Shown: positions 1-8,017 of the stretch, one piece after another
Position numbering within the stretch: the stretch's first letter is position 1
How the letters are laid out: every line of letters begins with the position of its first letter
Assembly: GCA_937883785.1 (NCBI GenBank)
Contig: CALGDE010000123.1
Location: forward strand, 1-46,286
Source of the DNA: an uncultured cyanobacterium
GTDB lineage: Bacteria; Cyanobacteriota; Cyanobacteriia; CACIAM-69d
DNA length: 46,286 bases
Direction: 5' to 3'
Notes under the pieces: generated by a model
Database searches by the model: none
Told to the model about the DNA's origin: nothing
What the model saw: only the letters and a program-made list of their open reading frames with translations
Made by a program: the position numbers and the translations under genes

Positions 1-1
1 T

Positions 2-103
2 GATTGGGATGGATGGTGGGGGAGTTGGTCGCCGGTGTCTGAGGATTTTATGGTGAAGCGTGATCAGTTGCCGTTGCCGCAGCGGGATAGTTGGTGTGAT
101 TAA
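2..103 (+). CDS. VapB-type antitoxin, C-terminal fragment (cut by window edge)
   Basis: The gene is open from the window edge to a TAA at 101-103, giving 33 residues. The tail reads SPVSEDFMVKRDQ followed by a Gln-Arg ending. This matches the C-terminus of cyanobacterial VapB/MazE-like (SpoVT/AbrB-fold) antitoxins, the segment that wraps around the cognate PIN toxin. The DNA-binding N-terminal half lies outside the window. The gene ends 11 bases before the toxin reading frame, which is the usual layout of a co-transcribed antitoxin-toxin pair. The family call rests on this short tail and on its neighbour; the antitoxin itself shows no damage in the visible part. Confidence 0.65.
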   Translation, partial: DWDGWWGSWSPVSEDFMVKRDQLPLPQRDSWCD

Positions 104-114
104 GGGGGTGGTGG

Positions 115-518
115 TTGGAGTTTCTGCTGGATACCAACATCTGTATTTACATTATGAAAGAACGCCCGGAGTCGGTGATTCGTCGGTTTCGGCAGGTTGA
201 ACCGAGGGGTGTGGGAATTTGATTATTACGGTGGCGGAGTTGGAGTATAGGGTGGCTAAGAGTCGGGATATTCAGCGGAATCGGGAACAGTTGAGGCGGT
301 TTTGTCAGCCGTTTCCTGTGGTGGGTTTGAGTGATGAGGATGTGCAGGTTTTTGGGGAAGTGCGGGTGGACTTGGAACGGCGGGGGTTACCGATTGGGGC
401 TTACGATTTGCTGATTGCGGCGCAGGCAAAGTGTTGTGGGTTGGTGTTGGTGACAAACAATGTGCGTGAGTTTGAGCGGGTGCAAGGGCTGAAGGTTGAA
501 AACTGGGTGGATAGTTGA
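115..518 (+). pseudogene. vapC: VapC-type PIN-domain toxin gene, frameshifted
   Basis: A TTG at 115 opens a frame starting EFLLDTNICIYIMKERPES, the first strand of a VapC PIN nuclease with its leading acidic residue (LLDTN). It runs to GVGI and stops at TGA 220-222. The next frame continues the same protein: ITVAELEY, then AYDLLIAAQA, then TNNVREF, ending at 518. Adding one base near 219-221 restores GI-x-IITVAEL, so a single-base deletion is the simplest explanation. All three acidic PIN motifs survive in the two halves. VapC proteins are Mg-dependent RNases that cleave tRNA or rRNA and are held inactive by VapB. As read, only an inactive fragment of about 35 residues could be made. A sequencing error would give the same picture. 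Confidence 0.75.
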
Positions 519-533
519 GTTTAGGCAGCTCGG

Positions 534-2954
534 TTAGTCGGATTGCTGGTTTTGCAGTTGCTGGAGGGTGGCTTGGGTGAGGGGATGGTCGGAGAGTTGG
601 GCGGTTTGTTGTTTTTCGATAACTGTTTGAACGAAAAGTTGAAAGTGGTAGATAACAGCTTGGGTATTGGGGTGATTGTTCCCCAATGCCACCTGGAAAA
701 TTTCGATACAGTGACAATACAATGGCTCTGCTTCTTGATACCTTTCCAAATTTTTATACAATTCTGCCAAATTGTTTGAGCTAATCGCCGTGTCAGGATG
801 GTGCGCTCCTAGGTGTTCCTTATGAACAGCCAACGCTCTTTGAAATAGGGGCTCTGCTTCATCAAAATTTCTCTGTGCGTGGTAAATACTCGCTAAGTTG
901 CCATAACTTATGCCCGTGTCAGGATGGTTTGCCCCTAGTTGCTTTTTGCGGATTTCCAGCGCTTGCTTATACAACGGTAGGGCATCTTCATAACGCCCCT
1001 GAGAGTAATGCAAGGCTGCCAAATTGTTCAGGCTCAGAGCGGTTTCGGGATGGTCCGCTCCCAGTTGCTTTTTGCGGATTTCCAGCGCTTGCTTATACAA
1101 AGGCAGGGCATCTTCGTAACGTCTCTGAGATTTATACAACTTTGCCAAATCATTCAGGCTCACCGCAGTTTCGGGATGGTCCGCTCCCAGTTGCTTTTTG
1201 CGGATTTCCAGTGCTCGTTCACACAAAGGTAGGGCATCTTCATAACGTCCCTGAGAGTAATGCAACTCTGCCAAAAGGCTCAAGCTCAGAGCAATTCGGG
1301 GATCGTGCGCTCCCAGTCGCTTTTTGTAAATTGACAGTGATCGCTCCACCAGCGGCAAGGCTTCTTTGTAACGTCCCTGACATTTATACAGAATCACCAC
1401 ATGGTTCAGAGTTGCTGCTACGTCAGGATGGTTTACTCCACAACGGTTTTCACTGGCTCTCACCGCTGCTTTCCAATACTGTTCAGCTTGGGACCAAAGG
1501 CTTTGAGCTCGAGCCAAACGACCTAGGGCATTGAAAGGCCAAATGTAATCTTTGTCGTCAGTGGTGATTTGGTCGGTGGATTGGGTGGCGTGTTCTAAAT
1601 GGGGGACGGCAGTGCGGGTGCGGGCTTGGTCCCCCAAAGTGGGAATTTCGGGAACAGTCGTGGCGACGGCGACCAGGGTGTTTAAAAATGCCTGGTGCAA
1701 ATCCTCCCCGTCCTGCTTGTGCGCCCGCTTCTCCCCGAAAAACTGCCAAATCAGCGGGTGGAGCCGATAAAGTCCCTCCCCCTGCCGCCCCAATAAGCTA
1801 AGGCGCTGTAGCTCTCGGGACCGCCAATGGTCCAACTGCTCCCCATCTTCCCCAGCCAAACACTCCCGCACCAGCCCCCAAGGCACCGGTGCCAACCCAA
1901 AACATCCCAACAACACCGCCAGCCGCTGCGCCCCCGCCGACAACCGCTCCCAGCTCAACTCAAACGCCGCCGCCACCCCCCGCTCTGCCTGCACATCCTC
2001 CGTGGCATCGGTCAACGGAGCCGCCTCCAACCCCTTCTTTTCCAGTCCTCCCAATAACTGCGCCAAAGATAAATCCTCATCCTCCTGCAAATACGCCCCC
2101 ACCAAATCGATCGCCAACGGCAACCGCCCCAACCGCTCCACCAACTCCACCGCCAAATCCCCCTCGCGCCCCAACCGCTCGTCCCCAATCCAAACGCCCA
2201 ACAGTTCCAGGGATTTATCCAAATCCAGCACATCTAAAAACAAGCAATCGGACTTCGACAAAAGCTTCCGATTTCGCGTCGTCAGCAACACTCGAAACCG
2301 TTTTTTATCCCCCGGCAACAGCGGCTTGATTTTGGTTTTATATTCCACCACATCATCAACGATCGCCAGCACCCGTCCCACCGGCCAGCGAGACCAACAA
2401 AACTGCGCCTGCTGCGCCTCCGTTCCCAACTGCCCCAGCTTTTCCCTATCCGCCGAAGTCAAAAACGCCCCTTCCGCCACCGCCACCAAATCCAACAACA
2501 ACCGCGCCCCCGACAACCAAACCACCCCACCGGGAAACTTTTCCGCCGTGCCAAATTGCCGAGCAAACTGCACCGCCAACTCCGACTTCCCCACGCCTCC
2601 CATACCCACAAGCCCGGTAATGGCCACCACCGAAGACCCGCCCAACTTTTCCACCAACTCCCGCAGCTCACCACCTCGCCCTACAAACCGGCTAGAATCC
2701 TCAATCCCCCGCCGCGCCAAATTATTAATCCGCCCCGTCCGCTCCGCAATCTCAGGCTGCGGTAAAACTACCGTGTTATTGATATCGCCCTCAGCATACT
2801 GACCCAAATCATTAACCTCTCGGTAATCACCGCCGCCAGTATTTACCGTCCGCGAGTCGCCCGCTACATGAACGCTCTTATCCCCAGCGACATTATCACC
2901 ACTGCCACTGTGGGTTTGGTCAATATTTTGCTGTTTATCGTCAGTTTCTGCCAT
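534..2954 (-). CDS. STAND NTPase: NB-ARC domain with kinesin-light-chain-type TPR repeats
   Basis: This 806-residue protein has three parts. Residues 1-85 are polar and contain GSGDNVAGDK plus further Gly-Asp repeats, with no recognisable catalytic domain. Residues 86-410 form an NB-ARC switch: Walker A GMGGVGKSE (117-125), Walker B VLAIVDD (195-201), the sensor LLTTRN (223-228), GRLPLAID (276-283) and RLHPLIWQFF (397-406) in the MHD-like winged-helix position. Residues 470-765 are about seven 42-residue TPRs of the HPxTAxSLNNLA type. STAND proteins are ligand-triggered ATP switches, and many bacterial members act in phage defence or signalling. The TPRs would be the sensor. The gene stands alone, convergent with the broken toxin gene. 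The fold is clear; the role is inferred. ATG at 2954 is the start; no strong ribosome site is seen. Confidence 0.88.
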   Translation of the reverse strand: MAETDDKQQNIDQTHSGSGDNVAGDKSVHVAGDSRTVNTGGGDYREVNDLGQYAEGDINNTVVLPQPEIAERTGRINNLARRGIEDSSRFVGRGGELRELVEKLGGSSVVAITGLVGMGGVGKSELAVQFARQFGTAEKFPGGVVWLSGARLLLDLVAVAEGAFLTSADREKLGQLGTEAQQAQFCWSRWPVGRVLAIVDDVVEYKTKIKPLLPGDKKRFRVLLTTRNRKLLSKSDCLFLDVLDLDKSLELLGVWIGDERLGREGDLAVELVERLGRLPLAIDLVGAYLQEDEDLSLAQLLGGLEKKGLEAAPLTDATEDVQAERGVAAAFELSWERLSAGAQRLAVLLGCFGLAPVPWGLVRECLAGEDGEQLDHWRSRELQRLSLLGRQGEGLYRLHPLIWQFFGEKRAHKQDGEDLHQAFLNTLVAVATTVPEIPTLGDQARTRTAVPHLEHATQSTDQITTDDKDYIWPFNALGRLARAQSLWSQAEQYWKAAVRASENRCGVNHPDVAATLNHVVILYKCQGRYKEALPLVERSLSIYKKRLGAHDPRIALSLSLLAELHYSQGRYEDALPLCERALEIRKKQLGADHPETAVSLNDLAKLYKSQRRYEDALPLYKQALEIRKKQLGADHPETALSLNNLAALHYSQGRYEDALPLYKQALEIRKKQLGANHPDTGISYGNLASIYHAQRNFDEAEPLFQRALAVHKEHLGAHHPDTAISSNNLAELYKNLERYQEAEPLYCHCIEIFQVALGNNHPNTQAVIYHFQLFVQTVIEKQQTAQLSDHPLTQATLQQLQNQQSD
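916..1293 (-). repeat. Three tandem 126-bp repeats encoding near-identical TPR units
   Basis: The DNA repeats with a 126-base period. For example, GCTTTTTGCGGATTTCCAG starts at 941, 1067 and 1193, the third copy with a single base change at its end. Each unit encodes one 42-residue TPR of the STAND protein (ALEIRKKQLGADHPETA...). Conservation at DNA level, not just protein level, points to recent unit duplication or gene conversion. The flanking units are more diverged. Confidence 0.85.
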
Positions 2955-3023
2955 GGGAGTTTAGTGCGCCGTGATACCCCAATACTGATAAATGTCGCCT
3001 TATGGGCAGCGATTAAAACTGCC

Positions 3024-4277
3024 CTAAAACTTAAACCGCTGTCGATGGTTCGCCACCGACTCCACCAAACCGATCGCCAAGAAATTTGTCACCATCGCCG
3101 ATCTCCCATAACTCAACAGCGGCAGTGGAATCCCGGTGATGGGCGCTAAACCAATGGTCATCCCAATATTAATCACCACCTGAAACACCAGCATTCCCAG
3201 CACGCCGATCGCAATCAGCGACCCAAAATTATCCTTCGCTCCCTGGGCAATCCACACCAGCCGCAGGCAAATTAGCCAAAATCCAATCAGTACCAGCATC
3301 GAGCCAATAAAGCCAAACTCCTCGCCGATCGCCGCAAAGATAAAATCCGTATCTTGCTCAGGAATAAAATTAAGCTGCGTTTGGGTTCCTTGGTTAACTC
3401 CCTTGCCCCACAGCTCACCGGCACCAATGGCGATGCGCGACTGAATCAAGTGATAGCCACCGCCCATGGGATCCTGATCCGGGTTGAGAAACATGGTGAT
3501 CCGCGCCTTTTGGTAAGGCTGCAAAATATCCCAGAAGATTTTCCCTAAGCCCCCCGACACCGCATTCAACGTCACCGCCCCCAGCGCCCCGATCGCCGAC
3601 CAGGGCAAACTAACCCATGCCACCACGCCAATTAGGGACACCCACGCCAGCCAGGCAGGAATATACAAATTGAACAAAATTGCAGCCACCAGGGGCGACA
3701 CCAACAGCAACAACCATCCTGGATTGGCATTGCCCCAATAGAGCATGCCAAAACAAATTGATGCGATTACCAGCGACGTTCCCAAGCTGGGCTGAATAAA
3801 CACCAACGCCCAGGGCACCGCCGTAATTCCCAGCACCTGGAACATGCGCGGCAGCGTCGACGCCGTGGACTGGTGCAACATCGCCGCCAGGGTCAGGATA
3901 ATTCCCACTTTGGCAAACTCCGACGGTTGGATATGCACCCCCCCGATCGCAATCCACCGTTCCGCCCCCAACGCCGTCGTCCCTACCAGCTTCACCGCCA
4001 CCAGGGACAAATTCGTTAAGCCATAAATAACCCATTTAAACCGCAGCAAATTGTCATAGCGATACCGGGCAATACCCAGCGCCATCACCAGTCCAACGCC
4101 AGCAGTGGTCAAATGGCGAATCCAATTACCACCGTCGGATTTAATCTCAACGCTACGAATAGCGACGCTGCCCAAACAGGTCATCAAGACAACCAGCAGG
4201 AGCAAGATCCAATCCATCTCCATCCACGGTTGAATCAGCGTGCGCCATCGAAAGCGCCTAAGGGTCGGTGCAGCCAT
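3024..4277 (-). CDS. rodA: Rod-shape peptidoglycan glycosyltransferase RodA (SEDS family)
   Basis: RodA polymerises lipid II into peptidoglycan strands with a class B PBP partner during elongation, in the plasma membrane. The 417-residue product is highly hydrophobic with about ten membrane segments. It carries the SEDS signatures AERWIAIGGVHIQPSEFAK, PEQDTDFIFAAIGEE (holding the conserved catalytic Asp) and GIPLPLLSYGRSAMVTNF, the last in the form usual for cyanobacterial RodA. ATG 4277 is preferred over the in-frame TTG at 4283. It lies about 100 bases downstream of mrp on the same strand and may be co-transcribed with it. FtsW is the alternative family member, but the C-terminal motif and the short N-terminus favour RodA. 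Confidence 0.9.
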   Translation of the reverse strand: MAAPTLRRFRWRTLIQPWMEMDWILLLLVVLMTCLGSVAIRSVEIKSDGGNWIRHLTTAGVGLVMALGIARYRYDNLLRFKWVIYGLTNLSLVAVKLVGTTALGAERWIAIGGVHIQPSEFAKVGIILTLAAMLHQSTASTLPRMFQVLGITAVPWALVFIQPSLGTSLVIASICFGMLYWGNANPGWLLLLVSPLVAAILFNLYIPAWLAWVSLIGVVAWVSLPWSAIGALGAVTLNAVSGGLGKIFWDILQPYQKARITMFLNPDQDPMGGGYHLIQSRIAIGAGELWGKGVNQGTQTQLNFIPEQDTDFIFAAIGEEFGFIGSMLVLIGFWLICLRLVWIAQGAKDNFGSLIAIGVLGMLVFQVVINIGMTIGLAPITGIPLPLLSYGRSAMVTNFLAIGLVESVANHRQRFKF

Positions 4278-4384
4278 AGTCAAAAAAGCAGGTTAATGCA
4301 GCCTAAGGTCGGCGGGGTCGGTCGAAAAACGTTGAAACTATCCCTCAACAGTTTTCTCGACGCTTTTTATCTCTCCATTATCCC

Positions 4385-5503
4385 CTAAGCCAGAGCCGGA
4401 GCCGATGGCGTTGTCACTTCCGCCCGCGCAATGACCTCTTCCGTAATTTTGGTGAGGGCGATCGCCGACGCCGACTCGGGAGCTGAAATTACGATGGGCA
4501 CACCAGAATCGCCCCCTTCCCGGAGGGGTAACTCCAGGGGAATCATCCCCAGCAAATCAATCCCCAACTCCGCCGCCGTATTCTTGCCGCCCCCAGAACC
4601 GAAAATATCGTATTGGCGATCCGGCATATCCGGCGGGATGAAATAGCTCATATTCTCCACAATCCCCAACACCGGCACGTTCAGCTGCTCGAACATGCGC
4701 AGCCCCCGCCGTGCATCAATTAAAGACACCATCTGGGGCGTAGTCACAATAATCGAACCCGCCAACGGCACTGCTTGAGCCAACGTCAGCTGGGCATCTC
4801 CCGTGCCCGGTGGCATATCCACCACCAAATAATCCAGTTGCCCCCAGTCCACCTGGTACAAAAATTGACGGATAATGCCATTGAGCATCGGACCACGCCA
4901 CACCACCGGCTGGTCAGGATCAATCAGAAATGCCATGGACACCAGCTTCACCCCATGGGCGATCGGCGGCTCCAAAATATCCTGCCCGTTCTCCTGGCGC
5001 ACCATCACCTTCGTGTCGGCAATGCCAAACATCGTCGGCGCATTGGGACCGTAAATATCCGCATCAATCAGCCCCACAGCAGCCCCTTTCTTTGCCAGGG
5101 ACACTGCTAAATTAATAGCCACCGTGGATTTACCCACGCCGCCCTTGCCACTGGACACCGCAATAATATGCTTAACGCCAGAAATGCCGCTTTGTTGAGG
5201 CAACGGCTTTTGCTTTGGCGTATCGGTGGTGACAACCACATCGACGGACTTAACGCCATCTAGCGTCTTGCGAATCGCCCGCTTACAGTCGTCCACAATA
5301 AGCCCGCGCAGGGGACAGCCTGCTGCCGGCAGCACCAACGTAAACGTAATCTCTCCTCGCAACACAATGACGTTGCGAATCATATCGAGATCAACCAAGC
5401 TTTCTTCCCGCTCCGGATCCTGCACTGGACGCAGGGCTTCGATTACATCATTGGAAGTTATGGCACCGGGGTTCGAGGCGCTGGAATTGGGGACGCTAGT
5501 CAT
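4385..5503 (-). CDS. mrp: Mrp/ApbC/NBP35-family iron-sulfur cluster carrier P-loop ATPase
   Basis: The 372-residue protein has an N-terminal MIP18/DUF59 domain (about residues 15-95) followed by a MinD-like ATPase with the deviant Walker A GKGGVGKST (119-127), DADIYGPNAPTMFG and VDMPPGTGDAQLT. Such proteins bind and pass on Fe-S clusters in the cytosol. The CxxC pair that bridges a cluster between subunits in many Mrp proteins is absent: VENMSYF is followed by IPPDMPDRQYDIFG. Cluster binding must therefore differ, as has been noted for HCF101-like and other cyanobacterial forms. ATG 5503 is the start. The upstream region is shared with divergent hemF. Confidence 0.92.
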   Translation of the reverse strand: MTSVPNSSASNPGAITSNDVIEALRPVQDPEREESLVDLDMIRNVIVLRGEITFTLVLPAAGCPLRGLIVDDCKRAIRKTLDGVKSVDVVVTTDTPKQKPLPQQSGISGVKHIIAVSSGKGGVGKSTVAINLAVSLAKKGAAVGLIDADIYGPNAPTMFGIADTKVMVRQENGQDILEPPIAHGVKLVSMAFLIDPDQPVVWRGPMLNGIIRQFLYQVDWGQLDYLVVDMPPGTGDAQLTLAQAVPLAGSIIVTTPQMVSLIDARRGLRMFEQLNVPVLGIVENMSYFIPPDMPDRQYDIFGSGGGKNTAAELGIDLLGMIPLELPLREGGDSGVPIVISAPESASAIALTKITEEVIARAEVTTPSAPALA

Positions 5504-5851
5504 AACAGAGAAAGGGGGGAAGGTCCAAAGGATCTGGGAAACGGGTTAATAAAAGTTTATTGGAGTTTTGCCCGAAGTGCCGTGGTCTAAACCCGAATTT
5601 TCAAGGTTTTCGCCGGATCGCTGAGGTGTGCACTTGCTTTGCTCAGGGGGGTTGGAGCGGGCAAAGAGAGTATTCACCAGGATTTTTTATCGCTTTATTA
5701 AGTTCCATTGGGATGAGCGATTTCCCCTTGGGCGATCGCGGTAGGCTAAAGCGAACTAAAAACCAGGCGCACGCCCACGTCAGCGTCGCCCTGTTTCCGA
5801 GGCTTTATTCTCGGGCTTTATTGAAAGACTGTTTAGTGAGAACAACGAAGT
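5504..5851. other. Divergent intergenic region mrp / hemF
   Basis: This 348-base spacer holds the promoters of both mrp (minus) and hemF (plus). It contains a HIP1-like GGGCGATCGCGG near 5730. No convincing operator, riboswitch or small gene was seen; the short frames crossing it look non-coding. Confidence 0.5.
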
Positions 5852-6871
5852 ATGACGGCATTTGCTACTCCTTCCAAAGCGGTTTCCAACGCTCCCCCTA
5901 AGGATTCTCGAGAGCGTGTTGGGCAGTGGATGCGTCAAATTCAGGACGAAATTTGTCGGGGCTTATTAGACGCTGATGGAAGCGGTGGATTTAAGCAGGA
6001 TGCGTGGGAGCGTCCCGAAGGTGGTGGCGGGCGATCGCGAGTGATGCGCGACGGCGATATTTTTGAACAGGGTGGCGTGAATTTTTCTGAGGTGTGGGGC
6101 GATCGTCTGCCGCCATCTATTTTGAGCCAGCGCCCAGAAGCAAAGGGACACCGGTTTTATGCCACTGGCACATCCATGGTTCTGCACCCGAAGAATCCCC
6201 ATATCCCGACGGTGCACCTTAACTACCGATACTTTGAGGCGGGTCCCGTGTGGTGGTTCGGCGGCGGTATTGACCTAACGCCTTATTATCCCGTGCGTGA
6301 AGATGTGGAAAACTTCCATCGCACCTTGAAAGGCGCCTGCGACAAGCATCACGGCGAATACTACGACGTATTTAAGCGTTGGTGCGATGAGTATTTCTAT
6401 TTGAAGCACCGCGATGAAACCCGCGGCGTTGGCGGTATCTTTTTTGACTATCAAGACGGTATTAATGACCAGCTTTACTGCGGTCCCAATCCTGATGGTG
6501 GCGCTGCTGAGTACAGCCGCAATGTTCCTAAGCTAGAGAATCGCAGTTGGGAGCAACTATTTGCCTTCGTGCAGGATTGTGGGCGAGCATTTTTGCCCGC
6601 TTACGTACCTATTGTGGAAAAGCGCAAGGATACGGAATACGGCGATCGTGAACGTGACTTTCAGCTATACCGTCGAGGGCGCTATGTGGAGTTCAATTTG
6701 GTTTATGACCGGGGTACCATCTTTGGGCTACAAACCAACGGTCGCACTGAATCCATCTTAATGTCGTTGCCTCCCATGGTTCGCTGGGAATATGGCTACA
6801 CTCCCGAGCCAAACACCCGTGAAGCTGAGTTGTACGACACTTACTTGAAGCCCCAAGACTGGCTTGGTTAG
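5852..6871 (+). CDS. hemF: Oxygen-dependent coproporphyrinogen III oxidase
   Basis: HemF oxidatively decarboxylates two propionates of coproporphyrinogen III to give protoporphyrinogen IX, using O2, on the route to haem, chlorophyll and bilins. The 339-residue product matches the family from end to end: [36 protein letters not shown] (residues around 135-147), [43 protein letters not shown] and ESILMSLPP. The start is ATG 5852, preceded by GAAG. It is a single gene with its own promoter region, transcribed away from mrp. Nothing unusual in length or residues. Confidence 0.96.
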   Translation: MTAFATPSKAVSNAPPKDSRERVGQWMRQIQDEICRGLLDADGSGGFKQDAWERPEGGGGRSRVMRDGDIFEQGGVNFSEVWGDRLPPSILSQRPEAKGHRFYATGTSMVLHPKNPHIPTVHLNYRYFEAGPVWWFGGGIDLTPYYPVREDVENFHRTLKGACDKHHGEYYDVFKRWCDEYFYLKHRDETRGVGGIFFDYQDGINDQLYCGPNPDGGAAEYSRNVPKLENRSWEQLFAFVQDCGRAFLPAYVPIVEKRKDTEYGDRERDFQLYRRGRYVEFNLVYDRGTIFGLQTNGRTESILMSLPPMVRWEYGYTPEPNTREAELYDTYLKPQDWLG

Positions 6872-7294
6872 AAAGTAGGGGTGCAGCCGCAGATCGTTTG
6901 GGCTTTATTGAATGGTGTTTGTCCTGCCATTTCGGGGAAATTTCCCTAGCCAGCTACCTGTAAAACAATAAGCTTTGAAGAGGAACTTTCGGAAGCCTTG
7001 TTATTCTTACTATGTCACTTACTTTACAAGGGCATGATGGATTGTTTCCCCAATCTTTGCCGTGGAGCAAGTCGATTATACTGGGCTTAGTAAATCAGGG
7101 TGATTTAGATTTACGAGGGACCACGAGGCGGATTAGGGCTGCGCCCTAAAGGGTATTAGACGGCATTCCACGCTATTAAATTAGTTGGTCGTCCCCAGAG
7201 ATCTACCAGTGATGCTGCGTAAAGCAGTGAAAGAGTGGTCAAAATAATTGGAGCATTTGCCGTGGAGGTGGAAGAATCGCCCACTTTCGTACTC

Positions 7295-7358
7295 TAACTC
7301 TCGATTAAGGTATGATTCGCAACTAGGATCGTCAATATAAATCTTGAAACGAGAGTTA
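7295..7358 (+). repeat. Inverted repeat in the leader of the STAS gene
   Basis: TAACTCTCG at 7295-7303 is the exact reverse complement of CGAGAGTTA at 7350-7358, enclosing 46 bases. It could form the closing stem of a structured RNA upstream of the STAS gene. The match is seen directly; function is inferred. Confidence 0.45.
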
Positions 7359-7491
7359 TGTGGTAACGCCCGGTATGGTCCCACTGCCAAATATTTGCAA
7401 AAAAAAAGCCCGACATCTGTCGTCGTCTTTCCTTGCATTGATATAACGTTTGACGGTAGCGATTGCACGCTTGCGCCTTCGGACTGTCGAG

Positions 7492-7532
7492 AAGCAAATC
7501 AGAGTTTTTATATCTGCCTCAGATTTGCTTTT
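7492..7532 (+). terminator. Terminator- or attenuator-like hairpin before the STAS gene
   Basis: AAGCAAATCAGAG (7492-7504) pairs with CTCAGATTTGCTT (7518-7530) with one mismatch and a 13-base loop, and the 3' arm runs into TTAT. It lies 54 bases before the STAS start codon. It could end a small RNA transcribed from upstream or act as an attenuator. The T-run is short, so termination strength is uncertain. Confidence 0.5.
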
Positions 7533-7586
7533 ATCAACCTCCTGTATCCTGTTTCTAGCCCTACGAAGGCACAACCACGATTCACC

Positions 7587-7946
7587 ATGAAGCAAAAGAC
7601 CTATACGACGAAAGATAATGTCACTGTCATTGTCCTTAGTCCGTCGGGACGCTTGGACATCGCGACGGCGTGGCAATTTCGCTTGAAGCTACAGGAATGT
7701 ATTTCCAAGCTGAGTCCTCATGTGGTGGTGAATCTGAGCGAAGTAGGTTTTATTGATAGTTCGGGATTGACAGCACTAGTGGCAGGAATGCGAGATGCCG
7801 ACAAGGAAGGGGGCAGCTTCCGGCTGTGTAATGTGCACCCAGAATCGAAGTTGGTCTTTGAAGTGACCATGATGGACTCAGTGTTTGAAATTTGTGAAAC
7901 GGAGGAGGAAGCCTTAGAAGGTAATCCTCGCAGTGCCGTCAGCTAA
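7587..7946 (+). CDS. STAS-domain anti-sigma factor antagonist
   Basis: The 119-residue protein is a stand-alone STAS domain of the SpoIIAA/RsbV type. VSGRLD-like PSGRLDIATAWQFR is followed by VVVNLSEVGFIDSSGLTALVAG, where the first Ser of DSSGL is the usual phosphorylation site. Members bind an anti-sigma/serine kinase and so release a sigma factor or regulate a phosphatase cascade. No kinase or phosphatase partner is next to it, so its partner must be elsewhere. ATG 7587 begins the conserved domain at once; the frame is open upstream but that part does not look like protein. It follows a structured leader and converges on the CpcT-like gene. Confidence 0.88.
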   Translation: MKQKTYTTKDNVTVIVLSPSGRLDIATAWQFRLKLQECISKLSPHVVVNLSEVGFIDSSGLTALVAGMRDADKEGGSFRLCNVHPESKLVFEVTMMDSVFEICETEEEALEGNPRSAVS

Positions 7947-7966
7947 ATTTGTCAGTTGTTTTTTGA

Positions 7967-7994
7967 TGGGCAGGCGTTTTATATTGCCTGGTCT
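7967..7994. terminator. Possible weak bidirectional terminator between convergent genes
   Basis: CAGGC and GCCTG flank GTTTTATATT between the STAS gene and the convergent lyase gene, with a T-rich stretch (TTGTTTTTTG) just before. The stem is only five pairs, so this is tentative. Confidence 0.3.
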
Positions 7995-8017
7995 TACGAG
8001 TTAGGGTGCTAAGTCAG

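Larger units (their letters stand above)
6872..7586. other. Long non-coding stretch between hemF and the STAS gene
   Basis: The 715 bases hold no convincing gene. A 45-codon frame (7012-7149) has no ribosome site. Three inverted repeats stand out: TTAGGGC/GCCCTAA with a 3-base loop (7133-7149), TAACTCTCG/CGAGAGTTA with a 46-base loop (7295-7358), and a 13-base stem with one mismatch followed by TTAT (7492-7532). The last two are listed separately as leader structures. Confidence 0.55.

Noticed and set aside
875-1534. 219-codon frame opposite the TPR part of the STAND gene
   Set aside because: Its repeats are the mirror of the TPR coding repeats on the other strand; an antisense artefact.
1889-2802. 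Pro/Ser/Asn-rich frames opposite the NB-ARC region
   Set aside because: Low-complexity shadows of a GC-skewed real gene; no domain or start signal.
5720-5735. HIP1 octamers (GCGATCGC) here and throughout the window as possible regulatory palindromes
   Set aside because: HIP1 is a genome-wide cyanobacterial repeat found inside and outside genes alike; not specific to any promoter here.
5560-5901. 113-codon frame upstream of and overlapping hemF
   Set aside because: Overlaps the hemF start in another frame and shows no family resemblance; probably leader DNA.
7012-7149. 45-codon frame starting MSLTLQGHDG between hemF and the STAS gene
   Set aside because: No ribosome site, no recognisable family, and it ends inside a hairpin; chance is as likely.
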